This document shows positions 1 through 10,297 of a stretch of 64,000 nt of DNA, in pieces. The translations under genes and the position numbers were made by a program. This stretch comes from Amycolatopsis umgeniensis (GTDB lineage: Bacteria; Actinomycetota; Actinomycetes; Mycobacteriales; Pseudonocardiaceae). The notes under the pieces are model-generated. The model worked only from the letters and a program-made list of their open reading frames with translations, ran no database searches and was not told where the DNA came from. Every line of letters starts with the position of its first letter. Position 1 is the first letter of the stretch. The stretch spans positions 2,790,001-2,854,000 of the forward strand of contig NZ_JACHMX010000001.1 in NCBI RefSeq assembly GCF_014205155.1, written 5' to 3'.

Positions 1-815
1 TGCACGCCGTAGCGCAGCCGCCGAGCCTTCGGATCCGTTACGCCGTACCGATCCCGGGTGATCTCGTCCCAGAGCGCGGTGAACGCGCGCATCTTCGACA
101 TCTCTTCGACGAACCGCACACCGGCGTTGACGAAGAACGAGATCCGCGCGACCACCTTGGCCATGTCGGCCTGCTCGACCTGCCCGGAATCCCGGACGGC
201 GTCGAGGACGGCGATGGCGGTGCACAACGCGTACGCGACCTCTTGCGTCGGCGTCGCGCCCGCTTCCTGCAGGTGATAGCTGCAGATGTTGATCGGGTTC
301 CACTTCGGCACGTGGTGCACGGTCCACGCGATCATGTCGGTGATCAGGCGGAGACTCGGGCCCGGCGGGAAGATGTAGGTGCCGCGGGAGAGGTATTCCT
401 TGATGATGTCGTTCTGCGTGGTGCCGGTGAGCTTGGCCAGCACTTCGTCGACGTCGCGCCCCTCGGCTTCGGCCTGCTCGCGCGCCACGGAGACGTAGAG
501 CGCCAGCAGCCACATGGCGGGCGCGTTGATCGTCATCGACGTGTTGGCCTCGGCGAGCGGGATGCCGTCGAAGAGCCGCCGCATGTCACCGAGATGTGAA
601 ACCGGGACGCCGACCTTGCCGACCTCGCCCTTGGACAGCTGGTGGTCCGGGTCGTAGCCGGTCTGCGTCGGCAGATCGAAGGCGACGGAGAGACCGGTCT
701 GCCCCTTGGCGAGGTTGCGCCGGTACAACTCGTTGGACGCGGCCGCGGACGAGTGGCCCGCGTAGGTCCGCATCACCCAGGGGCGGTCCCGTTCACGGTC
801 CGTGGGATAGGGCAC
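1..815 (-). CDS. Ethylmalonyl-CoA mutase-type B12 enzyme (MeaA/Ecm-like), N-terminal part only
   Basis: The reading frame is open from a GTG at 815, with GGAGG six bases upstream, to the window edge, giving about 271 residues of a protein expected to be around 650-680. The product contains RPWVMRTYAGHSSA, the TGLSVAFDLPTQTGYDPDH block typical of acyl-CoA mutase large chains, and NTSMTINAPAMWLLALY. These fit the MeaA/ethylmalonyl-CoA mutase branch, which rearranges ethylmalonyl-CoA to methylsuccinyl-CoA in the ethylmalonyl-CoA pathway and needs adenosylcobalamin. The B12-binding C-terminus would lie outside the window. A cobalamin adenosyltransferase gene lies 4 kb away. Methylmalonyl- or isobutyryl-CoA mutase is less likely, given the short N-terminus. 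Confidence 0.85.
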   Translation of the reverse strand, partial: MPYPTDRERDRPWVMRTYAGHSSAAASNELYRRNLAKGQTGLSVAFDLPTQTGYDPDHQLSKGEVGKVGVPVSHLGDMRRLFDGIPLAEANTSMTINAPAMWLLALYVSVAREQAEAEGRDVDEVLAKLTGTTQNDIIKEYLSRGTYIFPPGPSLRLITDMIAWTVHHVPKWNPINICSYHLQEAGATPTQEVAYALCTAIAVLDAVRDSGQVEQADMAKVVARISFFVNAGVRFVEEMSKMRAFTALWDEITRDRYGVTDPKARRLRYGV

Positions 816-896
816 GGTGCACCTCCGGCGCTGGACGACCGTCTGAGTGTACCGGCCGGTAACATCGGGCGCGCAGTTGAATCGGACACAGTCGGG

Positions 897-1463
897 TCAT
901 TCTCCGACGGTCGGCTCCTGGCGCTGTCGTGCCTCGTCAACGGCTTTCGCGAGCTTTTCCCGCACTTTCGCCACCTCGCTGACACCCACAAGGATGACCG
1001 GTGGCTTGCGGTCCTTCCCGGCACCGGCGCCGAAGTTCGCCGACGCCCACGCCAGCACACCGAGCCTGCCGAAGGTGATCGTCCCGGTCTTGCCGGGCCC
1101 CGGGGTGACCACGGGATCCGCCAGCCCGGCCAACTCCGCGGACTCTTCTTTGCGGCGGAACAGGGAACTGGTCGCGATGACCCGGCCGTCCGTCACCGCG
1201 TAGGTGGTCGAGGCGAGCCTGAGGTACCTGATGAGCGGCCTGCCGACGACATGGAACACGCCGACGACGGTGAGCACGACCCACGCGACCGTGTGGAACG
1301 TCGTTTCGTGGTTGTAGAGGAAGTACAGAGTCACGGCGCCCAACCAGAGCAGGGCGAGGGGGACGTTGAAGTAGTCGCCGGGATTGAAGAGAGGCCTGCG
1401 CACCGGAGTCCCGGCCCAGATGACCCGTTCGCCTGGAAGGAGGTCGATCTGCCCCTCATGCAT
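897..1463 (-). CDS. PH-domain membrane protein, paralogue 1 of 3
   Basis: This 188-residue protein begins with LLPGERVIWAGTP. Two hydrophobic segments follow (about residues 35-75), then a bacterial PH-like domain with YAVTDGRVIATSSLF. It resembles the actinobacterial bPH/YdbT-type membrane proteins, which have no defined biochemical role. The ATG at 1463 is chosen over an upstream GTG at 1475 because it puts the LPGE motif the same distance from the start as in the two neighbouring paralogues. A C-terminal extension (KDRKPPVILVGVSE) has no counterpart in the other two. Confidence 0.75.
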   Translation of the reverse strand: MHEGQIDLLPGERVIWAGTPVRRPLFNPGDYFNVPLALLWLGAVTLYFLYNHETTFHTVAWVVLTVVGVFHVVGRPLIRYLRLASTTYAVTDGRVIATSSLFRRKEESAELAGLADPVVTPGPGKTGTITFGRLGVLAWASANFGAGAGKDRKPPVILVGVSEVAKVREKLAKAVDEARQRQEPTVGE

Positions 1464-1535
1464 GGCATCGCACACTACCCGTCCGCGAGGCGGGCGGCAG
1501 TGTCCGTTCGTCGGTTGCCTTCGGGCCGAACGGAC

Positions 1536-2069
1536 CTAGCGGTCCCCTTGCTGGGCGGAGGCGATCAGGTCGCGGACCACCATCGGATGCTCGATGTTCA
1601 GCAGTTCCGGGTACTTCGGATCCAGGCCCACGTCGGACCAGGACTGGTCCACCCATCCCCTGCCGGTCGTCTGGACGAAGTCCGCGGGGGCGAGGTTGAA
1701 GCAGACCGTCCCGGTGCCGTCCGGGTTCTCGCGGACGTACGGCGGGCCGAGGTCCGTCAGGTAGTGGGCCACCGCGTCTTTCCCGTTCGTCCAGACGATG
1801 ACGCGCCGATCGGTGATCCCGTACGAAGCCGTCCGCAACGCGGCGTACCGGAGGACCGGCCTGCCGAGCCAGACGCCCCCGACCAGCATGAGCACGCCCC
1901 AGAGGAGAGGCGAGAACCCGTTGCGCACACCGCCGAGAATGACGCCACCGATGACCAGGACGGCGGGCAGCAGGATCAAGTCGTTCTTGACCAGCAACGG
2001 AATCCGCTGGGGCTTGCCGGACCACAGCAGGCGCTCGCCCGGCACGAGATCGGCGTCGATGCGATCCAT
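1536..2069 (-). CDS. PH-domain membrane protein, paralogue 2 of 3
   Basis: The 177-residue product shares its layout with both neighbours: LVPGERLLWSGKP at the N-terminus, two membrane segments around residues 30-70, then ASYGITDRRVIVWT at the start of the PH-like domain. It ends with a region naming parallels in paralogue 3 (ELLNIEHPMVVRDLIASAQ versus ELVGIDDARRVRDLIATAQ), so these two are the closest pair. Its start lies four bases after the stop of paralogue 3, so the two are probably co-transcribed and translationally coupled. Function is unknown. Confidence 0.75.
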   Translation of the reverse strand: MDRIDADLVPGERLLWSGKPQRIPLLVKNDLILLPAVLVIGGVILGGVRNGFSPLLWGVLMLVGGVWLGRPVLRYAALRTASYGITDRRVIVWTNGKDAVAHYLTDLGPPYVRENPDGTGTVCFNLAPADFVQTTGRGWVDQSWSDVGLDPKYPELLNIEHPMVVRDLIASAQQGDR

Positions 2070-2073
2070 CGCG

Positions 2074-2589
2074 CTACCTCGCCTGATGCTGGGCCGTGGC
2101 GATCAGGTCGCGGACGCGGCGCGCGTCGTCGATCCCGACCAACTCCGGAAGCGACGAATCGGCGTCACGGCTTTTCGTGCCACTGCGGAAACCCGTGAAC
2201 AGGCCACCGCCACCGAAGGTGATGGTGGCGGTTCCGTCCGCGTGCTCCGTCAGCTGCGGTGGCCCCAGGTCACCCAGGTACCGCGACGCGAGGTCGGCCC
2301 CCTTGCGCCGGACCACGACGCGCCGATCGGTCACGACGAACGAACACGACCGCCTTTTGAAGTACCGCATGACCATCTGGCCGATCCAGAGCACCACCAT
2401 CACCGTCGGCGGCACGTAGACGAACAGCGGCGAAGAGCCTGTCCGCGAAGCCATGTAGACCCAGAAGCCGATGCACAGCAGCCCCGGCACGATGATCAGG
2501 TCACTCTTCTCGACGGCCGGAACGCGCTTCGGCACGCCCTCCCAGAGCAGGCTTTCACCGGGCAACAGCCCCGTATCCCCCAGATACAT
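2074..2589 (-). CDS. PH-domain membrane protein, paralogue 3 of 3
   Basis: The product is about 171 residues from ATG 2589; another in-frame ATG lies at 2613. It has LLPGESLLWEGVP, two hydrophobic segments and CSFVVTDRRVVVRRKG, the same order as paralogues 1 and 2. The start at 2589 is preferred because it aligns the LPGE motif with the other copies. It is the first gene of the three-gene leftward set. The likely origin is tandem duplication; no enzyme motif is visible. Confidence 0.72.
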   Translation of the reverse strand: MYLGDTGLLPGESLLWEGVPKRVPAVEKSDLIIVPGLLCIGFWVYMASRTGSSPLFVYVPPTVMVVLWIGQMVMRYFKRRSCSFVVTDRRVVVRRKGADLASRYLGDLGPPQLTEHADGTATITFGGGGLFTGFRSGTKSRDADSSLPELVGIDDARRVRDLIATAQHQAR

Positions 2590-2704
2590 GAGCGGACGAT
2601 AAGCCCGCTTCATCCCGCTGAACAGGGCTTTGCCGGAATCGTGACCGGCGAATGTGACCGAAATCCGCGAGACTCGCCCGTGCCCGGCGTCTAGCGTGAC
2701 AACC

Positions 2705-3331
2705 GTGACCTGGAGTTCTTACAGCAGCTATCTGCTCATCGTCGTCCTGATCGTCCTCGCGCCGGGGCCGGACACGATGGTGATGCTCAAGAACTCTCTC
2801 TCCGGCGGCACCCGCGGCGGGTTCCTGGCCACGGCAGGGATCTTCGTGGCCAATTCCGTCCAGGGCACCGCCGCCGCGCTCGGCCTCGGCGTCGTCATCG
2901 CGCAGTCGCAGCCGGTGTTCGTGACGCTCAAGTGGGTCGGTGCCGCCTACCTGGTCTTCCTCGGTATCCAGGCGCTGCGCGGCGCGTGGCGCGGTGACTA
3001 CTCCGGCCTCGCGGCGGTGAAGCAGCAGCGGTCGAGCGGGTTCCGCCGCTTCCGTGAAGGCTTCCTCTCCAACATCACCAACCCGAAGGTCCTCGTGCTG
3101 TACCTGTCGGTGCTGCCGCAGTTCCTCGACCCCGTGAAGACCTCCGCGTGGGACGCGCTGCTGCTCGCCTACACCGTCGCGGTGCTGGGCGCGATCTGGC
3201 TGATGATGCTGCTGTTCTTCGTGCACCGCGTGCGGACCTGGCTGGAACGGCGCAAGGTCCGCCGCGCGCTCGACGGCGTCACCGGAACCGCACTGGTCGG
3301 TTTCGGCGCGGCGCTCGTGCTGGAGGGCTAG
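2705..3331 (+). CDS. LysE/RhtB-family amino-acid exporter
   Basis: About 208 residues starting at GTG 2705 (MTWSSYSSYLLIV); GTG 2696 is an in-frame alternative. The family signature APGPDTMVMLKNSLSGG is present near residue 20, and about five or six hydrophobic segments follow, including the GAAYLVFLGIQALRG and NITNPKVLVLYLSVLPQF blocks typical of RhtB/LysE translocators. These inner-membrane proteins export amino acids or related small molecules; the substrate cannot be read from sequence. It is transcribed divergently from the PH-domain cluster and convergently with murA. Confidence 0.85.
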   Translation: MTWSSYSSYLLIVVLIVLAPGPDTMVMLKNSLSGGTRGGFLATAGIFVANSVQGTAAALGLGVVIAQSQPVFVTLKWVGAAYLVFLGIQALRGAWRGDYSGLAAVKQQRSSGFRRFREGFLSNITNPKVLVLYLSVLPQFLDPVKTSAWDALLLAYTVAVLGAIWLMMLLFFVHRVRTWLERRKVRRALDGVTGTALVGFGAALVLEG

Positions 3332-3389
3332 TCACACGGACCGTATTTGCCTACCCACCGGACTGGCGTGGGGCGAGCGGTGAAGTACA

Positions 3390-3434
3390 TGAAGGCCCCC
3401 TTCACTACCTTCAGGGTAGGCAAGGAGGCCTTCA
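3390..3434. terminator. Hairpin of the GAAGGCC repeat family between convergent genes
   Basis: Arms 3390-3402 and 3422-3434 pair over 13 positions with one mismatch around GAAGGCC. An inner ACCT/AGGT stem lies between them. The hairpin sits between the ends of the LysE-type gene and murA, so it probably terminates transcripts from both sides. It belongs to the same family as the hairpins at 17357, 27567 and 27916. Confidence 0.65.
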
Positions 3435-3447
3435 CGGACCGTTGCAG

Positions 3448-4722
3448 TCAGGCGCGCTCGGGTTCGCCCGAGACTCGCTCGATCCGGGCGCCGAGGCGGT
3501 TCAGGTTCTCCACGAAATGCGGGTAGCCGCGGTCGATGTGGAAGACGTCCCAGACCTCGGTGACCCCGTCCGCGCACAGCCCGGCCAGCACCAGCCCGGC
3601 GCCGGCGCGGATGTCCGCGGCCCACACCGGCGCGCTGGAGAGCTTCTCCACGCCGCGGACGACGGCGTGGTGCCCATCGGTGCGCGCGTCGCCGGAGAGC
3701 CGCATCATCTCTTCGATGAACCGGAAACGGGCCTCGTAGATGTTCTCCGTGATCATCGAAGTGCCCTCGGACACCGCCGACAGCGCCACCGCGAACGGCT
3801 GCAGGTCGGTCGCGAAGCCGGGGTACGGCAGCGTCACCCAGTCGACGGCCTTCGGGCGCTCGTTCTGGACGATGCGGAAACCCTCGCCGTCGAACGTCTC
3901 GACCTCGGCACCGGCCAGGCGGAGCTTGTCGAGGACCAGGTCGAGGTAGTGCGGGTTGACGCCGCGGACGGTCAGGTCGCCCCGGGTCATCGCGGCGGCG
4001 AACGCCCAGGTCGCGCCCACGATCCGGTCGCCGATCACGCGGTGCTCGGTGGGGTTCAGCTTCTCGACGCCCTCGACGGTGAGGGTCGAGGTGCCCGCGC
4101 CTTCGACCTTCGCGCCCATCTCGGTCAGCATCGTGCAGATGTCGACGATCTCGGGCTCGCGCGCGGCGTTGTCGATGACCGTGGTGCCCTCGGCGAGCAC
4201 GGCGGCCATCAGGATGTTCTCGGTGGCGCCGACACTCGGGAAGTCCAGCCAGATCTGCGCGCCGTGCAGGCCGTCGGCCTTCGCCACGACGCAGCCGTGC
4301 TCGATGGTGCTGGTGGCGCCCAGCTTGCGCAGGCCGTTCTGGTGCATGTCCAGCGGACGGGAGCCGATGGCGTCACCGCCCGGCAGCGCCACGACGGCCT
4401 GCTTGAGCCGTCCGACCAGCGGGCCCAGCACGCACACCGACGCGCGCAGCTTGCCCATCGCGGCCGAATCGGCCCGGTGCGACAGTTCGGCCGGAGTGGT
4501 GATCTTGGCGGTGTCGCCGTCGATGACGACGTCGCAGCCGACACTGCGCAGGACGTCGCCCATCAGCGGGACGTCCAGGATCTGGGGGCAGTTCGTGATG
4601 GTCGTCGTGCCCTCGGCCAACAGGGCCGCGGCCATCAGTTTCAGGACGCTGTTCTTCGCCCCGACCACGTCGACCTCGCCGACCAGCCGTGCTCCGCCGT
4701 GCACGTCGAAGTGCTCGCTCAT
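3448..4722 (-). CDS. murA: UDP-N-acetylglucosamine 1-carboxyvinyltransferase
   Basis: MurA makes the first committed step of peptidoglycan precursor synthesis, transferring enolpyruvate from PEP to UDP-GlcNAc in the cytoplasm. The 424-residue length is normal. Conserved blocks include [18 protein letters not shown], the [10 protein letters not shown] region and [10 protein letters not shown]. In the active-site loop the sequence reads [12 protein letters not shown], so Asp117 replaces the usual catalytic Cys. The same change is known in Mycobacterium and Chlamydia MurA and gives intrinsic fosfomycin resistance. ATG 4722 is preferred over a TTG nine bases upstream. It lies head to head with the cobalamin adenosyltransferase gene, as in mycobacteria. 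Confidence 0.95.
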   Translation of the reverse strand: MSEHFDVHGGARLVGEVDVVGAKNSVLKLMAAALLAEGTTTITNCPQILDVPLMGDVLRSVGCDVVIDGDTAKITTPAELSHRADSAAMGKLRASVCVLGPLVGRLKQAVVALPGGDAIGSRPLDMHQNGLRKLGATSTIEHGCVVAKADGLHGAQIWLDFPSVGATENILMAAVLAEGTTVIDNAAREPEIVDICTMLTEMGAKVEGAGTSTLTVEGVEKLNPTEHRVIGDRIVGATWAFAAAMTRGDLTVRGVNPHYLDLVLDKLRLAGAEVETFDGEGFRIVQNERPKAVDWVTLPYPGFATDLQPFAVALSAVSEGTSMITENIYEARFRFIEEMMRLSGDARTDGHHAVVRGVEKLSSAPVWAADIRAGAGLVLAGLCADGVTEVWDVFHIDRGYPHFVENLNRLGARIERVSGEPERA

Positions 4723-4783
4723 GGGCGCCAATCATGCCCTCTCGCCCGGATTTGCCTTACGCCGGGCCGGTAGAGTCGGCTTC

Positions 4784-5356
4784 ATGGTCGTTCGCATCAA
4801 CCGCGTGTACACGAAGGTCGGCGACAACGGCACCACGGCGCTCGGCGACGGCTCCCGCGTGCCGAAGACGTCGCCGCGGCTGTCCGCGTACGCCGACGTC
4901 GACGAAGCCAACTCGGTCATCGGGCTCGCGCTCGCCATGGGCGGTCTGTCCGGGGAAATCACGGACGTCCTGCGCGGGGTGCAGAACGATCTCTTCGACG
5001 TCGGCGCGGATCTGTGCGCGCCGATCGTGGAGAACCCGCCCTACGAACCGCTGCGCATCACCGAGCGGTACATCGAACGGCTGGAAGGCTGGTGCGACGA
5101 GTTCAACGAGCGCGTGCCGAAGCTGACGTCGTTCATCCTGCCGGGTGGCACCCCGGGGGCGGCGTTCCTGCACCAGGCGCGCACAGTCGCGCGGCGGGCG
5201 GAGCGGTCCGGATGGGCACTGCTCGAGGCCGAACCCACGACGACGAACCAGCTCGCGCTGAAGTACCTGAACCGGCTTTCGGACCTGCTGTTCATCCTGT
5301 CGCGACTGGCCAATCCGGACGGCGACATCCTGTGGCAGCCCGGCGGCGCCTCCTGA
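4784..5356 (+). CDS. ATP:cob(I)alamin adenosyltransferase, PduO type
   Basis: The 190-residue protein shows the PduO-family N-terminus VYTKVGDNGTTALGDGSR, which binds ATP, then SAYADVDEANSVIG, VQNDLFDVGADL and the C-terminal ARRAERSGWAL and LNRLSDLLFILSR helices. The enzyme converts cob(I)alamin to adenosylcobalamin. That supplies the cofactor for mutases such as the one at the left edge of the window. The start is ATG 4784, in the 61-bp gap divergent from murA. The length and all conserved blocks are complete. Confidence 0.93.
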   Translation: MVVRINRVYTKVGDNGTTALGDGSRVPKTSPRLSAYADVDEANSVIGLALAMGGLSGEITDVLRGVQNDLFDVGADLCAPIVENPPYEPLRITERYIERLEGWCDEFNERVPKLTSFILPGGTPGAAFLHQARTVARRAERSGWALLEAEPTTTNQLALKYLNRLSDLLFILSRLANPDGDILWQPGGAS

Positions 5357-5363
5357 CGACGCA

Positions 5364-5404
5364 ATTCGGCACCTGATCGCGGTAGTCGCGCCCAGGTGCC
5401 GAAT
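5364..5404. terminator. Hairpin between convergent genes
   Basis: ATTCGGCACCTG at 5364-5375 is exactly complementary to CAGGTGCCGAAT at 5393-5404, with a 17-nt loop. It lies just after the adenosyltransferase stop and before the end of the small leftward gene, so it may act as a bidirectional terminator. There is no clear U-tract. Confidence 0.55.
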
Positions 5405-5421
5405 CGTGTGTCGGGTGGAGC

Positions 5422-5574
5422 TCAGCCCTGTTCCTGTGCCGCCCAATAACGCTCGAGGTCGACGTCGGGCGTGCCGTCCTTGCCCGGGTCGATCGCCTTC
5501 ATCGTGATCGTGTCCTCCAGGGACACGGACTCGGGAAGGTGGCTCCAGCGGTTCGTGTCCTCGCTCTGAGTCAT
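5422..5574 (-). CDS. Small conserved-looking acidic protein, 50 residues
   Basis: The ATG at 5574 opens a 50-codon frame whose product begins MTQSEDTNRWSHLPE and ends DVDLERYWAAQEQG. It is acidic, soluble and rich in Asp/Glu, with no cysteine or membrane segment. I do not recognise the family. Codon third positions are strongly G/C, as in neighbouring genes, which supports real coding. It sits alone between the adenosyltransferase and the aroA-like gene. Confidence 0.6.
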   Translation of the reverse strand: MTQSEDTNRWSHLPESVSLEDTITMKAIDPGKDGTPDVDLERYWAAQEQG

Positions 5575-5661
5575 ACGCCGAGAATAGACGTGGATCACGT
5601 TCGGAGCCCGGTAGAAATGCCGGTCGGTGAAGATCTCATGTTCGCTTCGCTTCCGAAGTAC

Positions 5662-6897
5662 CTAGGCGTCCCAGGAAGCGCGCAGCGAAGCGAGAGCGTC
5701 GTGGAACCCGGGGAAGGTCTTCTTCACGCAGCCCGGGTCGTCCAGCGTGATCCCCGGCGTCCTCAGCCCCGTGACGCTGAACGCCATCGCGATCCGGTGG
5801 TCACGGCGGCACTTCACGAGAGCGCCCGTCGGCGTGGAGGGCTGGATCTCGATCCAGTCCCGCCCGGTCTCCACCGGGACACCCATCGCGCGCAGGTTCT
5901 CCTCGCACGCCGCGAGCCGGTCGCATTCCTTGATCCGCGTGTTGTAGACGTCCTCGATCCGCACCGGCCCGTCCGCGAACGGCGCGATGGCCGCGAGCGT
6001 CGGCACGGTGTCGGAGATGTCGCGCATGTTCACCGTGACGCCGCGCAGCCCGCCCGTCCCGGTCACGGTCACGGCGTCCGGGCCGACCTCGACGTCCGCG
6101 CCCATCTGCCGCAGGACCTCGACGAACGCCAGATCCCCCTGCAGCGCGCCCTCGCCAAGGCCCGGCACGGTCACCGACTTCCCGGTCAAGGCCGCCGCCG
6201 CGAAGAAGTAGCTCGACGTCGAGGCGTCCGGCTCGATCTCGTAGCGACAGGCCTGATACGGCGTGGGCGGCACGACGAACGTGTCGCCGTCCCGGACGAC
6301 CTCGACGCCGAAGCGCCGCATCATCGCGATGGTGATCTCGACGTAAGGCACCGAGACGAGGTCGGTGACGGTGATCCGCAGTCCCTCCGCGGTCAGCGGC
6401 CCGACCAGCAGCAACGCGGTCAGGAACTGCGACGACAGCCCCGCGTCCAGCGTCAGGTCCCCGCCTTTGATCCCGTCGGCCCGCACCACCAGCGGATGGT
6501 GCCCCGGCTCGCCTTCGAAGGTGAGATCGACGCCCAGTTCCAGCAGCGCGTCCGTCAGCGGCCCCAGCGGCCGGGCGCGCATCTGCCCGGAAGCGTCGAA
6601 GCGGAAGGTCCCGTGGCCGGCGGCGGCCAGGGCGGGCAGGAAACGCGCGGTGGTGGCACCGTCGCGGCAGAAGACATCGGCGCTGTCGACAGCGGGGCCT
6701 TCGGGGCGGCCCTCGATGGTCCACTCGCCGGAAGTACGGGAGACCTGATAACCGAGCTTGAGAAGGCCCTCGGCGAAGCCCTCGGAGTCATCCGAACGCA
6801 GCGGCCTGCTCAACACGGTCGTACCGTGGGCGGCGGCCGCGAGGAACAGGCCTCGGGCGGTGATCGACTTCGAACCGGGGATGTCGACGATGGTCAC
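5662..6897 (-). CDS. aroA: EPSP synthase-family protein (3-phosphoshikimate 1-carboxyvinyltransferase)
   Basis: The 411-residue product has the enolpyruvyl-transferase motifs of AroA: IPGSKSITARGLFLAAAAHG at the very N-terminus, DGATTARFLPAL at the shikimate/PEP loop, GLSSQFLTALLL, RIKECDRLAA, DHRIAMAFSV and DDPGCVKKTFPGF. The reaction joins PEP to shikimate 3-phosphate in chorismate synthesis. It lacks the 10-20 residue lead seen in typical actinobacterial AroA and has the unusual loop FCRDGATTARF. It may therefore be a divergent or second EPSP synthase. It is leftward and single, with a 21-nt-spaced repeat upstream. Confidence 0.82.
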   Translation of the reverse strand: MTIVDIPGSKSITARGLFLAAAAHGTTVLSRPLRSDDSEGFAEGLLKLGYQVSRTSGEWTIEGRPEGPAVDSADVFCRDGATTARFLPALAAAGHGTFRFDASGQMRARPLGPLTDALLELGVDLTFEGEPGHHPLVVRADGIKGGDLTLDAGLSSQFLTALLLVGPLTAEGLRITVTDLVSVPYVEITIAMMRRFGVEVVRDGDTFVVPPTPYQACRYEIEPDASTSSYFFAAAALTGKSVTVPGLGEGALQGDLAFVEVLRQMGADVEVGPDAVTVTGTGGLRGVTVNMRDISDTVPTLAAIAPFADGPVRIEDVYNTRIKECDRLAACEENLRAMGVPVETGRDWIEIQPSTPTGALVKCRRDHRIAMAFSVTGLRTPGITLDDPGCVKKTFPGFHDALASLRASWDA

Positions 6898-6931
6898 GCC
6901 GCGAGCATACGGCGTGCTCGAACGGCGACCT

Positions 6932-6984
6932 CGCGTGATCAGACGCGGGACACGCGTGATCAGATGGACGACACGCGTGATCAG
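6932..6984. repeat. Three CGCGTGATCAG units at 21-nt spacing
   Basis: CGCGTGATCAG occurs at 6932-6942, 6953-6963 and 6974-6984, each containing the palindrome TGATCA. Spacing is exactly 21 nt, two helical turns. The array lies 35-87 bp upstream of the aroA-like start and touches the 3' end of the DUF2550 gene. It could be an operator or a dispersed genomic repeat; a related GTGATCAGACGCG lies at 36852-36864, near argS. Confidence 0.5.
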
Positions 6985-7415
6985 GAAGCGCGCGGGAGGC
7001 GGCGGCCGGGTGGGGCCGATTCGAGCCAGGAGAGGAAACCGGTGAGGGCGCCGGGGCCCATCGCGATCTCGATCGCCTCCTGCGTGGCGGACTCACACCG
7101 CAGGACGATCGAACCTTCGGGGACGGCGTACGCCTCCGTGCCGGAGGGATCCCGCCGGTCCGCGATCTCCATGCTCGCCCGCTGGAACACCCGGTCCGGG
7201 CCGGTGCGCAGGCTCCACACCCGGAACCAGACGAACTCGTCGCCTTCGTAGCGGCCCAGCCCCAGATGCCAGCTGGACCGCGCCTCGTCCGGACGCCACC
7301 GCAGCGCGACGCTCACGCCACCACCGCGGCGCATCCGGACCCATCGCAACGAATACCAGGCCGCGAACACGGCCAGGATGGTCAGGGCCCCGAGAACACC
7401 CACGGCGATTTCCAC
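6981..7415 (-). CDS. DUF2550 membrane-anchored protein
   Basis: The 144-residue protein has one N-terminal membrane helix (about residues 3-24). Next comes a basic stretch RWVRMRRGGG, then a small beta-rich domain with WHLGLGRYEGDEFVWFRVWSL. This layout and its position directly after atpC match the DUF2550 protein that follows the ATP synthase operon in mycobacteria. Function is unknown; a membrane-associated role is inferred from the anchor. Confidence 0.8.
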   Translation of the reverse strand: MEIAVGVLGALTILAVFAAWYSLRWVRMRRGGGVSVALRWRPDEARSSWHLGLGRYEGDEFVWFRVWSLRTGPDRVFQRASMEIADRRDPSGTEAYAVPEGSIVLRCESATQEAIEIAMGPGALTGFLSWLESAPPGRRLPRAS

Positions 7416-7440
7416 GGCCCGACCCCTGCCCGTCGCCCGG

Positions 7441-7806
7441 TCAGACCGACTGACCGGCCGCGCGGAGCTGGGCGGTCGCCCTAGCCCGCTCTTGCTCGTC
7501 TTCGCCGCTCAGCGCCTTCTTGGCCGCATCGACGTCGATCTCGTGCGAAAGCTCGGCGCTCTCGGCGAGGATGCTCACGCCGGTCGCGGTGACCGACAGG
7601 AAGCCGCCGTGCACCGCGGCGGTCACGGTCTCGCCGTCCGTGGTCGTCACCTTCACGACGCCACCCTCGACGAGCTGGCCGAGAACCGGCTCGTGACCGG
7701 CCATGATGCCGATCTCGCCCTCGGTGGTCTGGGCCACCACGAACGTGGCGGTACCGGACCAGAGACGGCGCTCGACGGCTACCAGCTCGACAGAAATCTC
7801 AGCCAC
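7441..7806 (-). CDS. atpC: ATP synthase epsilon subunit
   Basis: This is the epsilon chain of F1, which couples the central stalk and inhibits ATP hydrolysis. The product begins [18 protein letters not shown] and contains [16 protein letters not shown] and the beta-sandwich block [22 protein letters not shown], followed by a C-terminal helical part. GTG 7806 is preferred, with GGGAAG four bases upstream; a GTG at 7836 would add ten residues with no ribosome site. The length of 121 matches the actinobacterial family. It is the last atp gene, after a 114-nt gap carrying a hairpin. Confidence 0.93.
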   Translation of the reverse strand: MAEISVELVAVERRLWSGTATFVVAQTTEGEIGIMAGHEPVLGQLVEGGVVKVTTTDGETVTAAVHGGFLSVTATGVSILAESAELSHEIDVDAAKKALSGEDEQERARATAQLRAAGQSV

Positions 7807-7869
7807 GTAGCTTCCCTTCACTTCAGGTGCTGCCACCGAGTGTAATAGTCAAAGTTCCATCTATGCGAA

Positions 7870-7908
7870 CGGCGGGACCAGCGTCCACAGTAGACACTGA
7901 TCCCGCCG
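7870..7908. terminator. Hairpin between atpD and atpC
   Basis: CGGCGGGA (7870-7877) pairs with TCCCGCCG (7901-7908), and the stem continues inward by CAG/CTG after a one-base mismatch. It lies in the only long gap among the distal atp genes. It could act as an attenuator or mRNA-processing stem that sets epsilon output. There is no U-tract. Confidence 0.5.
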
Positions 7909-7920
7909 CTCATCGGAACA

Positions 7921-10286
<2,366 letters not shown>

Positions 10287-10297
10287 GAGCTACCAGC

